This document shows positions 1-7,964 of a DNA stretch of 13,425 nt, in pieces. Source of the DNA: Vitreoscilla stercoraria DSM 513 (GTDB lineage: Bacteria; Pseudomonadota; Gammaproteobacteria; Burkholderiales; Neisseriaceae); contig NZ_KB908041.1 in NCBI RefSeq assembly GCF_000382305.1, forward strand, positions 1-13,425. The letters are read 5' to 3'. Position 1 is the stretch's first letter. Every line of letters begins with the position of its first letter. Under the pieces are notes generated by a model. It worked only from the letters and a program-made list of their open reading frames with translations, searched no databases and was not told where the DNA came from. A program made the position numbers and the translations under genes.

Positions 1-142
1 GTTCAACATCTTTGCCGGAAACTTTATCAATAAACAATTCATCGCAATGCTGAAGCTGTTCCAACTGCCGTTCGATATTTTGATCAACAGTCGATACCCG
101 GACATAACCAATAATTTGACCCTTCATATCACCAAAACCCAT
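1..142 (-). CDS. Serine recombinase / resolvase-invertase family, N-terminal part (cut by window edge)
   Basis: Reading the minus strand from an ATG at 142 gives 47 codons that stay open to the left edge, beginning MGFGDMKGQIIGYVRVSTVD. The block IGYVRVSTVDQN is the N-terminal signature of the resolvase/invertase catalytic domain; the serine in VRVST (residue 17) matches the nucleophile that forms the phosphoserine-DNA link. Downstream, ERQLEQL and DKVSGKD also fit the family. An internal ATG at 127 (MKGQIIGYVRVS) would put the serine at residue 12, nearer to residue 10 of classical resolvases, so the start is uncertain; neither start has a clear Shine-Dalgarno. The protein normally cuts and rejoins DNA at res or inversion sites. 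It diverges from the cas operon. Small recombinases of this kind are frequent on plasmids and transposons, so it hints at a mobile setting. The DNA-binding C-terminus lies outside the window, so the subfamily cannot be set. Confidence 0.85.
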   Translation of the reverse strand, partial: MGFGDMKGQIIGYVRVSTVDQNIERQLEQLQHCDELFIDKVSGKDVE

Positions 143-158
143 ATTTTGTAATATTAGG

Positions 159-187
159 ATTATAAGAATTTATTTATACATTGTATA
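159..187 (-). promoter_or_regulatory. Candidate sigma70 promoter for the serine recombinase
   Basis: On the minus strand a perfect -10 hexamer TATAAT (164-159) lies 17 bp downstream of TATACA (187-182), which matches 4 of 6 bases of the -35 consensus. The -10 ends 16 nt before the ATG at 142, so the 5' untranslated leader would be only about 9 nt, agreeing with the lack of a Shine-Dalgarno. The -35 box lies inside the TATACA/TGTATA palindrome, so a regulator binding there would block it. Sequence-only prediction. Confidence 0.45.
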
Positions 188-215
188 TAAATTGATTTTT
201 TAATTTTTATACAAT
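175..215. repeat. Operator-like cluster: TATACAAT inverted repeats
   Basis: ATTGTATA at 180-187 and TATACAAT at 208-215 form a perfect 8-bp inverted repeat separated by 20 bp. A third half-site, TATACA at 175-180, pairs with TGTATA at 182-187 as a 6-bp palindrome with a 1-base centre. The cluster sits between two divergent genes and covers the predicted -35 of the recombinase. That is where a dimeric repressor would act, but in DNA this AT-rich some short palindromes arise by chance. No regulator gene is visible here. Confidence 0.35.
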
Positions 216-332
216 AACAAAATTTCTTGATTTTATTGAATTTTGGATAATTTGGTATTTAAATATAATTTGTAAAAATAGGGTGTAATCAAAAAATATA
301 CTTAAAAAATTATTTCATTTTAATTATTACAT

Positions 333-361
333 TTGCATTAATAGGATATAAACTTTATATT
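333..361 (+). promoter_or_regulatory. Candidate promoter of the cas operon, with shared motif TAGGATATAAAC
   Basis: TTGCAT (333-338; 3 of 6 bases of a -35) and TATATT (356-361; 5 of 6 bases of a -10) are separated by 17 bp and lie about 70 bp before the cas1 ATG. The 12-mer TAGGATATAAAC at 342-353 sits between them and recurs exactly in the CRISPR leader at 8668-8679; its TATAAA could serve as an alternative -10. Weak as a promoter call; the shared motif is what draws attention. Confidence 0.35.
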
Positions 362-413
362 TGTTTTCATTCCAAACACATGATGCTTGTGTGCACTTTT
401 GCAGCAACGTCTC

Positions 414-428
414 AGGAGACAATGATTC
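414..428 (+). promoter_or_regulatory. cas1 ribosome binding site
   Basis: AGGAG at 414-418 lies 10 nt before the cas1 ATG at 429. It also lies 3 nt before an out-of-frame ATG at 422, too close for efficient use. The site sits in a near-palindrome (GTCT at 409-412, AGAC at 417-420, 4-nt loop) that could weakly fold over the Shine-Dalgarno. Confidence 0.6.
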
Positions 429-1388
429 ATGGATCAGCTAAGCGATTTGAAAGCCATTTTGCATTCTAAACGCGCCAATCTTTATTATTTAGAACATTGC
501 CGAGTGATGCAAAAAGATGGACGAGTATTGTATCTGACTGAAGCAAAAAATGAGAATCAATATTGGAACATTCCAATTGCCAATACCACAGTCATTATGT
601 TGGGCACAGGCACATCCATTACTCAAGCTGCGATGCGTATGCTTGCCAGTGCAGGGGTATTGGTCGGTTTTTGTGGTGGTGGTGGAACCCCTTTGTTTAT
701 GGGCTGTGAAATTGAATGGATGACACCCCAAAGTGAATATCGTCCCACCGAATATGTACAAGGCTGGTTGTCTTTTTGGTTCGATGAAAGTAAACGCCTG
801 AATGTTGCAAAAGAGTTTCAACAACAACGCATCCAATTTATTGAATCTGTTTGGAAAAAAGACCGCGATTTACAAGAGCACGGTTTTTATACAGATGATT
901 TGGATATCAGTAAAACTTTAAATGGCTTTGCTAAAAAAATCCCAGCGCAAACCAAAGTCGGAGATTTGCTTTTGGCCGAAGCGGTCACAACCAAACAATT
1001 GTACAAAATTGCTGCGACTCGTACGCAGATAAAAGATTTCAATCGCAATCCAGATGAAGGTGATTTGGCCAATGATTTTTTAAACCATGGCAATTATTTG
1101 GCTTATGGCTTAGCAGCCACCACCTTATGGGTTTTGGGTATCCCACATGGGTTCGCTGTTATGCACGGTAAAACCAGACGTGGTGCTTTGGTTTTTGATG
1201 TGGCAGACTTAATTAAAGATGCCATAGTGTTACCACATGCATTCATTTGTGCCAAAGAAAAAATGACTGAGCAAGAATTCAGACAACAAATTTTGCAAAA
1301 ATTCACCGAACACAAAGCATTGGATTTCATGTTCAATCAAGTCAAAAATGCAGCCTTGTCCTCATTCAATGAGGGACAGATAACATGA
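429..1388 (+). CDS. cas1f: Type I-F CRISPR-associated integrase Cas1
   Basis: A 319-residue Cas1 of subtype I-F (P. aeruginosa Cas1 is about 324). Cas1 is the metal-dependent integrase that joins new spacers to the leader-proximal repeat, working with Cas2-3. Near the N-terminus LHSKRANLYYLEHCRV and PIANTTVIMLGTGTSITQAA are typical of Cas1f, followed by GVLVGFCGGGGTPLF and TPQSEYRPTEY. In the alpha-helical catalytic domain the metal ligands can be placed at E184 (LLAEAVTTKQ), H246 (VMHGKTRRG), D257 and D260 (VFDVAD); the spacing matches the E/H/D/D set known from the P. aeruginosa enzyme, so it should be active. The ATG at 429 has an AGGAG 10 nt upstream and begins where the family begins. 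The TGA stop overlaps the ATG of cas3f by 4 nt (ATGA), implying translational coupling. Confidence 0.97.
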   Translation: MDQLSDLKAILHSKRANLYYLEHCRVMQKDGRVLYLTEAKNENQYWNIPIANTTVIMLGTGTSITQAAMRMLASAGVLVGFCGGGGTPLFMGCEIEWMTPQSEYRPTEYVQGWLSFWFDESKRLNVAKEFQQQRIQFIESVWKKDRDLQEHGFYTDDLDISKTLNGFAKKIPAQTKVGDLLLAEAVTTKQLYKIAATRTQIKDFNRNPDEGDLANDFLNHGNYLAYGLAATTLWVLGIPHGFAVMHGKTRRGALVFDVADLIKDAIVLPHAFICAKEKMTEQEFRQQILQKFTEHKALDFMFNQVKNAALSSFNEGQIT

Positions 1389-4300
1389 TTGTTACTTTCA
1401 TCAGCCAATGTGAAAAAAAAGCCCTCACTAAAACACGTCGCGTATTAGACGCATTTGCAAATCGTATTGGAGATCGCACTTGGCAAACCATCATCACAGA
1501 AGAAGGTTTATTGGCAGTTAAAAAACTGCTGCGTAAAACTGCGACTAAAAGTACTGCGGTCAGTTGTCATTGGATTCGAGGACGCCGTCGCAGCGAATTG
1601 CTGTGGATTGTCGGCAATCGAAATCAATTTAATGCCGAAGGTATTGTACCTGTGAACACGACCCAAAAAAAATTAGATCAAAACAAATGGGAAAATGATT
1701 GGCATTACTTGCCTTTAATCAAATCACTGGTAGCGGTATCAGCACTTTTACATGATTGGGGTAAAGCATCAGTTTTATTTCAAGAAAAATTATTAGATTC
1801 CAAAAACCGCTTTAAAGGCGACCCCATCAGACATGAGTGGATTTCATGTCTGTTATTACATGCATTGGTCCAATCTTCAGACAATCCGCATTCAGATGAA
1901 GCTTGGTTAACCTTATTAATTGAAAACCAGTGGCACGAAGACCTGATTAAACAAGTTGTTGCTCAGTATGAAGACCATACCAAAGCTTTACATGGTTTAC
2001 CGCCTTTAGCACAATTGATTGCTTGGCTGATTGTGTCACACCATCGTTTGCCTGATCTTAAAATTGAGAACCAACGTCAATCTTTTACCGATACCCCAGC
2101 CAATAATTTAGATCAATTGTTTCAATTGATTGACGTTGACTGGGGATACCAAAATAAATTTGATGTCAATGAATATAAAAACCGTTTGGTTCAATGTTTC
2201 CAATTTCAACAAGGCTTGCTCAGTCAATCCAATGGTTGGAACAAACAAATTAAAAAATGGGCCACACGATTAAAACAAGAACAAAACAACGTTCATCAAG
2301 TTTTACAGGACGGTAGTTGGCGAGTGGTATTACACCATGCACGTCTGTGTTTGATGATGGGAGACCATTATTACTCTTCTTGTGAAGCTGATAAGAATTG
2401 GAAAACCAATTTAAACTTGATTGCCAATACCAATCAAGCCAAACAACCGAAACAATTTTTAGACGAGCATTTGGTTGGTGTTTGTCACAATGCCATGCGT
2501 GTGGCACAGTCTTTAAGCCGTTTGGCCGATGAAATGGAGCCTGCCTACGATGTTCGCAAACTCAAGAATAAAAGTCCTATAGGCTTTGAGTGGCAGGACC
2601 ATGCCGTCAAAGAAATCAAACAATTCAAACTGAAAAATACCCATCATGACAATGGTTGGTTCGTTGTCAACATGGCCAGTACGGGCAAAGGAAAAACCAT
2701 TGCCAATGCCAAAATCATGCAAGCTTTGTCTCAAGACCAGAAGTCATTGCGTTATATTTTGGCATTAGGTTTACGTACTTTGACCTTGCAAACAGGAGAT
2801 GCATACCGCCACGATTTGGGTTTGAGTAACGATGAGTTGGCTGTATTGATTGGCTCTAAAGCCATACAAGAATTGCATCAGCAACAAAATGCTTTGAAAA
2901 ATGATGTTTCACATGATGAATTGGCGCAAATAGGTTCGGAGTCCTTAGAGCAATTATTGGATAACGAACTGGATTATGCAGACATGCCTCAGGCAGATTT
3001 TATGGATGTTCTGTTTCCATCACATCAAGCCCAACGCAACAAAGCTTTTTTGTACAAACCCGTTTTAGCTTGTACCATCGATCATATGATGGCAGCCACA
3101 GAAACCAAACGTGGCGGTAAATACATTTTGCCAAGTTTGCGTTTGTCTTCTTCCGATTTGGTCATTGATGAAGTGGATGATTTCGGTGGTCAAGATTTGA
3201 TTGCGATTGCTCGATTAATTCACTTAAGTGCCATGTTAGGTCGAAAAGTGATGATTTCATCAGCAACCATTCCACCTGCTCTGGCCGAAGGTTTTTTCAA
3301 TGTTTATCAACAAGGTTGGCAATTGTATTGTCGCTTTAAAAAAATCCAACACACCAGTATTGCCAGCATGTGGGTGGATGAGTTCAAATCCCATATCCAA
3401 TCGACTGATGTGGATATTTCTAATCAATGTATTGCCCAATATTCAAAAATACACGATAAATTCGTTTCAGAACGAGCCCAATTTTTACAAAACCAAATCA
3501 TCAAACACAAAGCTTACATCATTGAGTGCTCCGATTTGCTTGCACTCAAAACACAACCCAAATTAGACAGCAGCATTCAACAACAGTATTTTAAAAAAAT
3601 ACAAGAGCATATCGAAAAGCTACACCACAGTCATCATTCAATCGATGTTCAAACCAATAAGCGTGTGTCTTTCGGAGTGGTTCGCATTGCCAATGTTTCG
3701 CCATGTGTGGCCTTAACACAATATTTATTGAATGCCTCATGGTCTGAAAATATTGAACCTCGTGCAATGGCTTATCACAGTCGCCAAGTATTGTTATTGA
3801 GAAGCGAACAAGAGCATCATTTGGATGTGGTGTTAAAACGCAAAGAAACATCAGGGCAACAAGCACTTGCTTTTTCTAACCCTGTGATCAGGCAACATTT
3901 AGATAACGTTCAAGCAGAAAATGTAATTTTCATATTGGTTGCCACGCCCGTTGAAGAAGTTGGACGCGATCACGATTTTGATTGGGCCATCATCGAACCG
4001 TCGTCTTATCGCTCTATTATTCAATTAGCAGGTCGAGTATTACGACATCGCCAGCTTAATCAAAACGTGCAACAGGCCAATATTGGTCTATTGCAATACA
4101 ATTTAAAAGGACTACACGGCGCACAAGTGGCTTTTGAAAAACCTGGCTTTGAAAAAAATACTGCCAAGGGCAATTTCAAATTAGATACCAAAAATCTTTC
4201 TGAATTGATTGATTTAAATGAGTCTGCAAGCATCAATGCCATTCCTAGAATTCAGCCCAATCCTATTTTACAATCACAAAAAAAACTGGCTGATTTAGAG

Positions 4301-4756
4301 CATGCTGTTTTGGCCGATGCTTTAACCAACTACACACAAGTGGGTGCCAAACCTTTGAATTCTTGGCTCACACAATGTTGGTTTTTAACCGCCCTACCAC
4401 AACGGTTTCATCCTTTTAGACAAAGCAGCCCAAACATTCAACTTTTCTTCGTACAACAAGGCCTTAAGCTTAACATCCAGATGAAAAACGATTTGGGCTA
4501 TTATATTAATCGACAAGCTTATTACAAGATTCATTTTCATAAACCAACTGACTTAGAACAAGAACGCTTGTGGCTCAAACGCAATTACCATGACATTTTA
4601 CAACGCATGGCAACAGCCGATTCTGAATCCAATTGGAATATTGAAGCAAAAATAGAAGCATTGTCCAAACGCTATGGCGAAATCATGCTGCCAGAATACG
4701 ATGAAAACAAAGAATTAATGTATTGCGATCAATTTGGTTTAACCGTGATTCAATAA
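1385..4756 (+). CDS. cas3f: Cas2-Cas3 fusion: nuclease-helicase of type I-F
   Basis: A 1123-residue fusion found only in type I-F: a Cas2-like domain (about residues 1-90, FISQCEKKALTKTRRVLD and CHWIRGRRRSELLWIVG), then an HD nuclease, then a superfamily 2 helicase. The HD nuclease shows HD at 123-124 (LLHDWGKAS), H150 (RHEW) and HH at 219-220 (SHHRLP). The helicase has Walker A ASTGKGKT (431-438), DEVD box (595-598), SAT (626-628), motif V VATPVEEVGRDHDFD (852-866) and motif VI QLAGRVLRHR (880-889). All key residues are present. The Cas2 part joins Cas1 in the integration complex; the Cas3 part is recruited by target-bound Csy complex to unwind and degrade DNA 3' to 5', and feeds primed adaptation. 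It overlaps cas1f by 4 nt and has no obvious Shine-Dalgarno beyond GAGGGA at the end of cas1f. A 24-nt gap separates it from csy1. Confidence 0.97.
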   Translation: MIVTFISQCEKKALTKTRRVLDAFANRIGDRTWQTIITEEGLLAVKKLLRKTATKSTAVSCHWIRGRRRSELLWIVGNRNQFNAEGIVPVNTTQKKLDQNKWENDWHYLPLIKSLVAVSALLHDWGKASVLFQEKLLDSKNRFKGDPIRHEWISCLLLHALVQSSDNPHSDEAWLTLLIENQWHEDLIKQVVAQYEDHTKALHGLPPLAQLIAWLIVSHHRLPDLKIENQRQSFTDTPANNLDQLFQLIDVDWGYQNKFDVNEYKNRLVQCFQFQQGLLSQSNGWNKQIKKWATRLKQEQNNVHQVLQDGSWRVVLHHARLCLMMGDHYYSSCEADKNWKTNLNLIANTNQAKQPKQFLDEHLVGVCHNAMRVAQSLSRLADEMEPAYDVRKLKNKSPIGFEWQDHAVKEIKQFKLKNTHHDNGWFVVNMASTGKGKTIANAKIMQALSQDQKSLRYILALGLRTLTLQTGDAYRHDLGLSNDELAVLIGSKAIQELHQQQNALKNDVSHDELAQIGSESLEQLLDNELDYADMPQADFMDVLFPSHQAQRNKAFLYKPVLACTIDHMMAATETKRGGKYILPSLRLSSSDLVIDEVDDFGGQDLIAIARLIHLSAMLGRKVMISSATIPPALAEGFFNVYQQGWQLYCRFKKIQHTSIASMWVDEFKSHIQSTDVDISNQCIAQYSKIHDKFVSERAQFLQNQIIKHKAYIIECSDLLALKTQPKLDSSIQQQYFKKIQEHIEKLHHSHHSIDVQTNKRVSFGVVRIANVSPCVALTQYLLNASWSENIEPRAMAYHSRQVLLLRSEQEHHLDVVLKRKETSGQQALAFSNPVIRQHLDNVQAENVIFILVATPVEEVGRDHDFDWAIIEPSSYRSIIQLAGRVLRHRQLNQNVQQANIGLLQYNLKGLHGAQVAFEKPGFEKNTAKGNFKLDTKNLSELIDLNESASINAIPRIQPNPILQSQKKLADLEHAVLADALTNYTQVGAKPLNSWLTQCWFLTALPQRFHPFRQSSPNIQLFFVQQGLKLNIQMKNDLGYYINRQAYYKIHFHKPTDLEQERLWLKRNYHDILQRMATADSESNWNIEAKIEALSKRYGEIMLPEYDENKELMYCDQFGLTVIQ

Positions 4757-4767
4757 AATTCAACATA

Positions 4768-4783
4768 GAGGGAGAAGAAATTG
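4768..4783 (+). promoter_or_regulatory. Strong ribosome binding site deciding the TTG start of csy1
   Basis: GAGGGAG at 4768-4774 lies 6 nt before TTG at 4781. The first in-frame ATG is 44 codons later, inside conserved sequence, so the TTG start is favoured. A strong Shine-Dalgarno with a weak start codon may set the level of the large subunit, needed once per complex. Confidence 0.65.
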
Positions 4784-6034
4784 ATAGAGCAAACTTATGC
4801 TAATTTTTTAACTAAGCAAAAAAAAATTTGGTTAGAAAAAAAATCAAAAGGTAAAGAACCAAGTGCTGACTTAATTCAAGAAGCGAACGAACGTTATACA
4901 AAAGATAATTGGATGCATAAAGCAATAAAACAAGCAAGATTTGCAATCACAACACATACCAGTACCTTTACTCATCCAGACGCGAAGTCTTCCTGTTTTT
5001 TCTATCAAGCTCCAATTCAAAATAATGGTTTTTTAAGCACTAATAATGTTCAATACCAACAGACTTTTGATGTATTTGGAAATGCCGCAACAGACAGCTT
5101 TGTGAAGGAAATTTATCTATTTTTAATAGAGCCAATACAAGATCAGTCAATATGGGAACACGTGAAAAATGAAAGTAGTGAATTTAAAAAACTGACTGCT
5201 TCGCTTTCTTTAAAATCCGACGAAGTGAAATCAGCCTTATCAAAATTGATGATAGATCCAGAAAACGCTAAAACACATCCTTTATTAAAACAAGTTTATT
5301 TTCCTATAAATAATGATTACCACCTTTTATCCTTATTAACACCGTCAGTAGTTACAACTGAACTTTTAAATAGACTTAATAAAATTAGATTTAATGATAT
5401 AACTAAAGAAGCGAGAACTTTTAAAAAAGAAAATAAATTTCACCCTTTTGGTTTTGATGAAATTTTCAATTTAACTGAAATTGCTTTGGGTGGTTCTAAA
5501 CCACAAAATGTCAGCGTCCTCAATAGCCAAAATGCCGGTCGTGCTTATTTGCTTTCCAGCTGCCCACCTGCTTTAGAAAAACGCTCTGTACGTCTGCCCA
5601 ACAGTGATTTTTTCACACAATGCTTGTATCGAAAAAACCATCAAAACAGCTTCATTCAACTGCACCAATTCATGCAATTGGATATTAACAACATCAACAT
5701 TCGCAATGCCATTGACAATATTTTGCAATTTGTCATCGATGAGGTATTGCTTCAAGGTCTTAAGATTCGAGAAACATACCCGTCAGCTTGGTCAACAAAA
5801 GAGCATTATGCTTCTTTACCTAAAATACAGCGTATTTGGCTCGATGACATTCATGCCGATCTTCGAGAAAACGACACTCAATGGCGCACACAATTGAGTA
5901 TAGACATTGCTCGTTGGATCACTCGCAGTTATGAAAAAGCCGTGGCCGAATCTTATGATTTGGGCTCAGCTGAATTACTTGAAATCCAAAATTTGGTAGA
6001 AAAATCATTGCAAAAAGCACGGGAGTTTTTTTAA
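4781..6034 (+). CDS. csy1: Csy1 / Cas8f, large subunit of the type I-F surveillance complex
   Basis: A 417-residue Cas8f (P. aeruginosa Csy1 is about 434), starting at TTG. It forms the tail of the Csy complex with Csy2 and recognises the PAM. The best family signature is LGGSKPQNVSVLNS (237-249), matching GGTKPQNISQLNS in the Pseudomonas protein; there K247 and N250 act at the PAM, so K240 and N243 are the likely counterparts here, and N101 (VFGNAATDSF) is likely N111. THPDAKSS (64-71) and QVYFPINNDYHLLS (171-184) also match. The 5' half is oddly AT-rich: hand counts give 96/300 G+C at 4801-5100 and 83/300 at 5161-5460, against 120/300 at 5521-5820. The boundary falls near codon 240, suggesting a mosaic gene. 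The TAA stop shares one base with the csy2 ATG. Confidence 0.95.
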   Translation: MIEQTYANFLTKQKKIWLEKKSKGKEPSADLIQEANERYTKDNWMHKAIKQARFAITTHTSTFTHPDAKSSCFFYQAPIQNNGFLSTNNVQYQQTFDVFGNAATDSFVKEIYLFLIEPIQDQSIWEHVKNESSEFKKLTASLSLKSDEVKSALSKLMIDPENAKTHPLLKQVYFPINNDYHLLSLLTPSVVTTELLNRLNKIRFNDITKEARTFKKENKFHPFGFDEIFNLTEIALGGSKPQNVSVLNSQNAGRAYLLSSCPPALEKRSVRLPNSDFFTQCLYRKNHQNSFIQLHQFMQLDINNINIRNAIDNILQFVIDEVLLQGLKIRETYPSAWSTKEHYASLPKIQRIWLDDIHADLRENDTQWRTQLSIDIARWITRSYEKAVAESYDLGSAELLEIQNLVEKSLQKAREFF

Positions 6035-6918
6035 TGCGTCATTTTTTATTAATACCACGTTTAAAACTACACAATGCCAATGCCATGAGCAGCCCTTATA
6101 CCATTGGTTTTCCTGCCATGACTGCTTGGCTGGGTGCCGTGCATGCTTTAGAGCGACGACTACACCAACAAAATTGCCACGTTAATTTGTCCAAAGTGGC
6201 GGTTTCTTGTCACGATTTCAATTTGCAAACCTACAAAGGCCGTGGTGATTTTGTCCATTCAATTGTCGCAACAGCCAATCCATTGGATAAAGACGGCAGC
6301 CGCCCTGCTTTCATTGAAGAGGCACGGTGTCATTTGGAAGTCTCGCTGTTGATTGAAATCGATGGCTTATTGTATGAGCAACGGGAAGTTTTATTACAAC
6401 ATACAGCCAACCTTGTGCTCAGTATGAAATTTGCCGGTGCTGATGTGTTGTCTGTCAAACCTTGTTCCATCTTGGATTTAGATGAAGACAAAGACTTGAA
6501 TCAAGCATTAAAGCCCATTTTAAATAAATTGATGTTAGGCCATGTCTTGATTGAACGGCGTGATTTGGTCAAACAAAGCATGCAACAAGGACAAGACGCA
6601 TTAGATGCCATTTTAGAACACTTAAAAGTGTCTCACACATCAGTTCAAGATGAAGAAGGCAAGGTAACGTGGACATCCAAACGTCAAACACCAGGTTGGC
6701 TAGTCCCAATTGCTGTGGGTTTTCAAGGCATATCTGAACTGGGAACCGCCAAAAACCAGCGTGATGCTCATACGCCACATCGATTTGCCGAGAGCGTCTT
6801 AACACTAGGAGAATTTGTCATGCCATATCGAATTGAACACATCGATCAACTGTTGTGGCAATACCATGTTGATTTAGAGAATAATTTGTATCTTTGCCAA
6901 AATGCAGTAAACGTCTAA
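6034..6918 (+). CDS. csy2: Csy2 / Cas5f subunit of the type I-F complex
   Basis: A 294-residue Cas5f, a RAMP-fold protein that caps the 5' handle of the crRNA and pairs with Csy1. Matches to the family are spread over its length: LLIPRLKLHNANAMSSP (5-21), GFPAMTAWLGAVHALERRL (25-43), ANPLDKDGS (81-89), EEARCHLEVSLL (95-106), PGWLVPIAVGF (220-230) and FAESVLTLGEFVMPYRI (251-267). It is about 33 residues shorter than the P. aeruginosa protein, mostly in the variable middle. The ATG overlaps the csy1 stop by one base (TAATG), with GGGAG at 6021-6025 8 nt upstream, so the two subunits should be translationally coupled. Confidence 0.95.
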   Translation: MRHFLLIPRLKLHNANAMSSPYTIGFPAMTAWLGAVHALERRLHQQNCHVNLSKVAVSCHDFNLQTYKGRGDFVHSIVATANPLDKDGSRPAFIEEARCHLEVSLLIEIDGLLYEQREVLLQHTANLVLSMKFAGADVLSVKPCSILDLDEDKDLNQALKPILNKLMLGHVLIERRDLVKQSMQQGQDALDAILEHLKVSHTSVQDEEGKVTWTSKRQTPGWLVPIAVGFQGISELGTAKNQRDAHTPHRFAESVLTLGEFVMPYRIEHIDQLLWQYHVDLENNLYLCQNAVNV

Positions 6919-6933
6919 CAATTGAATCTATCA

Positions 6934-6951
6934 AAGGATAAAAGTCTTATG
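6934..6951 (+). promoter_or_regulatory. Ribosome binding site deciding the csy3 start
   Basis: AAGGA at 6934-6938 lies 10 nt before ATG at 6949. A longer frame opens at TTG 6922, but that adds nine residues absent from the family and has no Shine-Dalgarno, so ATG 6949 is chosen. Confidence 0.6.
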
Positions 6952-7962
6952 GCTAAAAATGAAAAAGCAGTAGCAAGTGTCTTGGCATTTGAAAAAAAAT
7001 TGGTTCCATCTGATGGTTTCTTTTACGGTACCACATGGGACAATCGCCATGACCAAAGTGCATTAAAACTGATTGAAAAGTCTGTTCGTGGCACCATTTC
7101 CAATCGCTTAAAGTCTGCAGTGGCCAATGATCCATTGAAATTAAATGCCGAAGTAGAAAAAGCCAACTTACAAAAAGTCGATGCCTGTGCTTTGGGTGAA
7201 AATCAAGACACTTTGAAAGTGACATTTACCTTAAAAGTATTGGGTGGCATTGAAAACCCATCAGCATGCAACAATGAAATTTTTTTGGCTTCTTACCAAC
7301 AAATTGCCAAAGCCTACATTCAAGAACACAGCTTCAATGAATTGGCCAAACGTTACGCCATTAACATCGCCAACGCCCGCTTTCTATGGCGCAATCGTGT
7401 CGGTGCTGAAAAAATCGAAGTCGTGGTGAACATCAATGAACAAGAAGCCATCACTTTCAATGCATTGGACTATGCTTTGAATGATTTTGACCAAAGTGAT
7501 GATAAATTACAAAATTTAGCCGATCACATTGCCCAAGCCTTTCGCGGTGAAGTCCCTTATTTATTAATTAAAGTTCAAGCTTTTGCTTTGGTGGGAAAAG
7601 CCCAAGAAGTGTATCCAAGTGAAGAATTGGTATTGGACAAAGGCAAAGGCGACAAAAGCAAAATTTTGTACCAAGTTAACGATGTGGCTGCCATGCACTC
7701 ACAAAAAATTGGCAATGCTTTGCGTACCATCGATACTTGGTATCCTGAGTTTGATGACCAACAAACTGCCATTGCCATTGAGCCTTATGGTGCGGTCACC
7801 AACTTGGGTAAGGCCTATCGGACGCCCAAAGCCAAACAAGACTTTTTTACTTTGTTCGATAAATACGCCTTAGGGGGACAATTGGACAATGTCGATCAAG
7901 AACATTACGTCATGGCTGTGTTAGTACGAGGCGGTGTATTTGGTCAAAGCAGCAAGGATTAA
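6949..7962 (+). CDS. csy3: Csy3 / Cas7f, backbone subunit of the type I-F complex
   Basis: A 337-residue Cas7f. Six copies polymerise along the 32-nt spacer part of the crRNA, forming the helical backbone and binding target DNA in 5+1 segments. Conserved blocks include ASVLAFEKKLVPSD (9-22), KSVRGTISNRLK (44-55), DTLKVTFTLKVLGG (87-100), ANARFLWRNRVGAE (141-154), SEELVLDKG (224-232), AAMHSQKIGNALRTIDTWYP (247-266) and VRGGVFG (326-332), which match the Pseudomonas protein closely. The ATG at 6949 begins MAKNEKAVASVLAF, as in the family. It follows csy2 by 30 nt, the longest gap within the csy block; its own binding site may help produce the excess of this subunit. The stop lies 2 nt before the cas6f ATG. 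Confidence 0.96.
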   Translation: MAKNEKAVASVLAFEKKLVPSDGFFYGTTWDNRHDQSALKLIEKSVRGTISNRLKSAVANDPLKLNAEVEKANLQKVDACALGENQDTLKVTFTLKVLGGIENPSACNNEIFLASYQQIAKAYIQEHSFNELAKRYAINIANARFLWRNRVGAEKIEVVVNINEQEAITFNALDYALNDFDQSDDKLQNLADHIAQAFRGEVPYLLIKVQAFALVGKAQEVYPSEELVLDKGKGDKSKILYQVNDVAAMHSQKIGNALRTIDTWYPEFDDQQTAIAIEPYGAVTNLGKAYRTPKAKQDFFTLFDKYALGGQLDNVDQEHYVMAVLVRGGVFGQSSKD

Positions 7963-7964
7963 GC

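Larger units (their letters stand above)
143..428. other. AT-rich divergent intergenic region between recombinase and cas1
   Basis: No gene of support in these 286 bases. By hand count, 181-360 holds 25 G/C out of 180 (about 14%), far lower than the flanking genes. It contains the recombinase promoter candidate, a TATACAAT inverted-repeat cluster, a cas promoter candidate with the motif TAGGATATAAAC, and the cas1 ribosome binding site. An out-of-frame ATG at 380 opens 29 codons overlapping the cas1 start, but it lacks a ribosome binding site and is not called as a gene. Confidence 0.7.

Noticed and set aside
380..469. Small upstream frame (29 codons from ATG 380) overlapping the cas1 start.
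   Set aside because: No ribosome binding site before it, low-information sequence, and no sign of conservation; it could only be revived by ribosome profiling.
6922..6948. Longer csy3 start at TTG 6922.
   Set aside because: It adds nine residues not found in Cas7f proteins and lacks a Shine-Dalgarno; ATG 6949 matches the family N-terminus and has AAGGA upstream.
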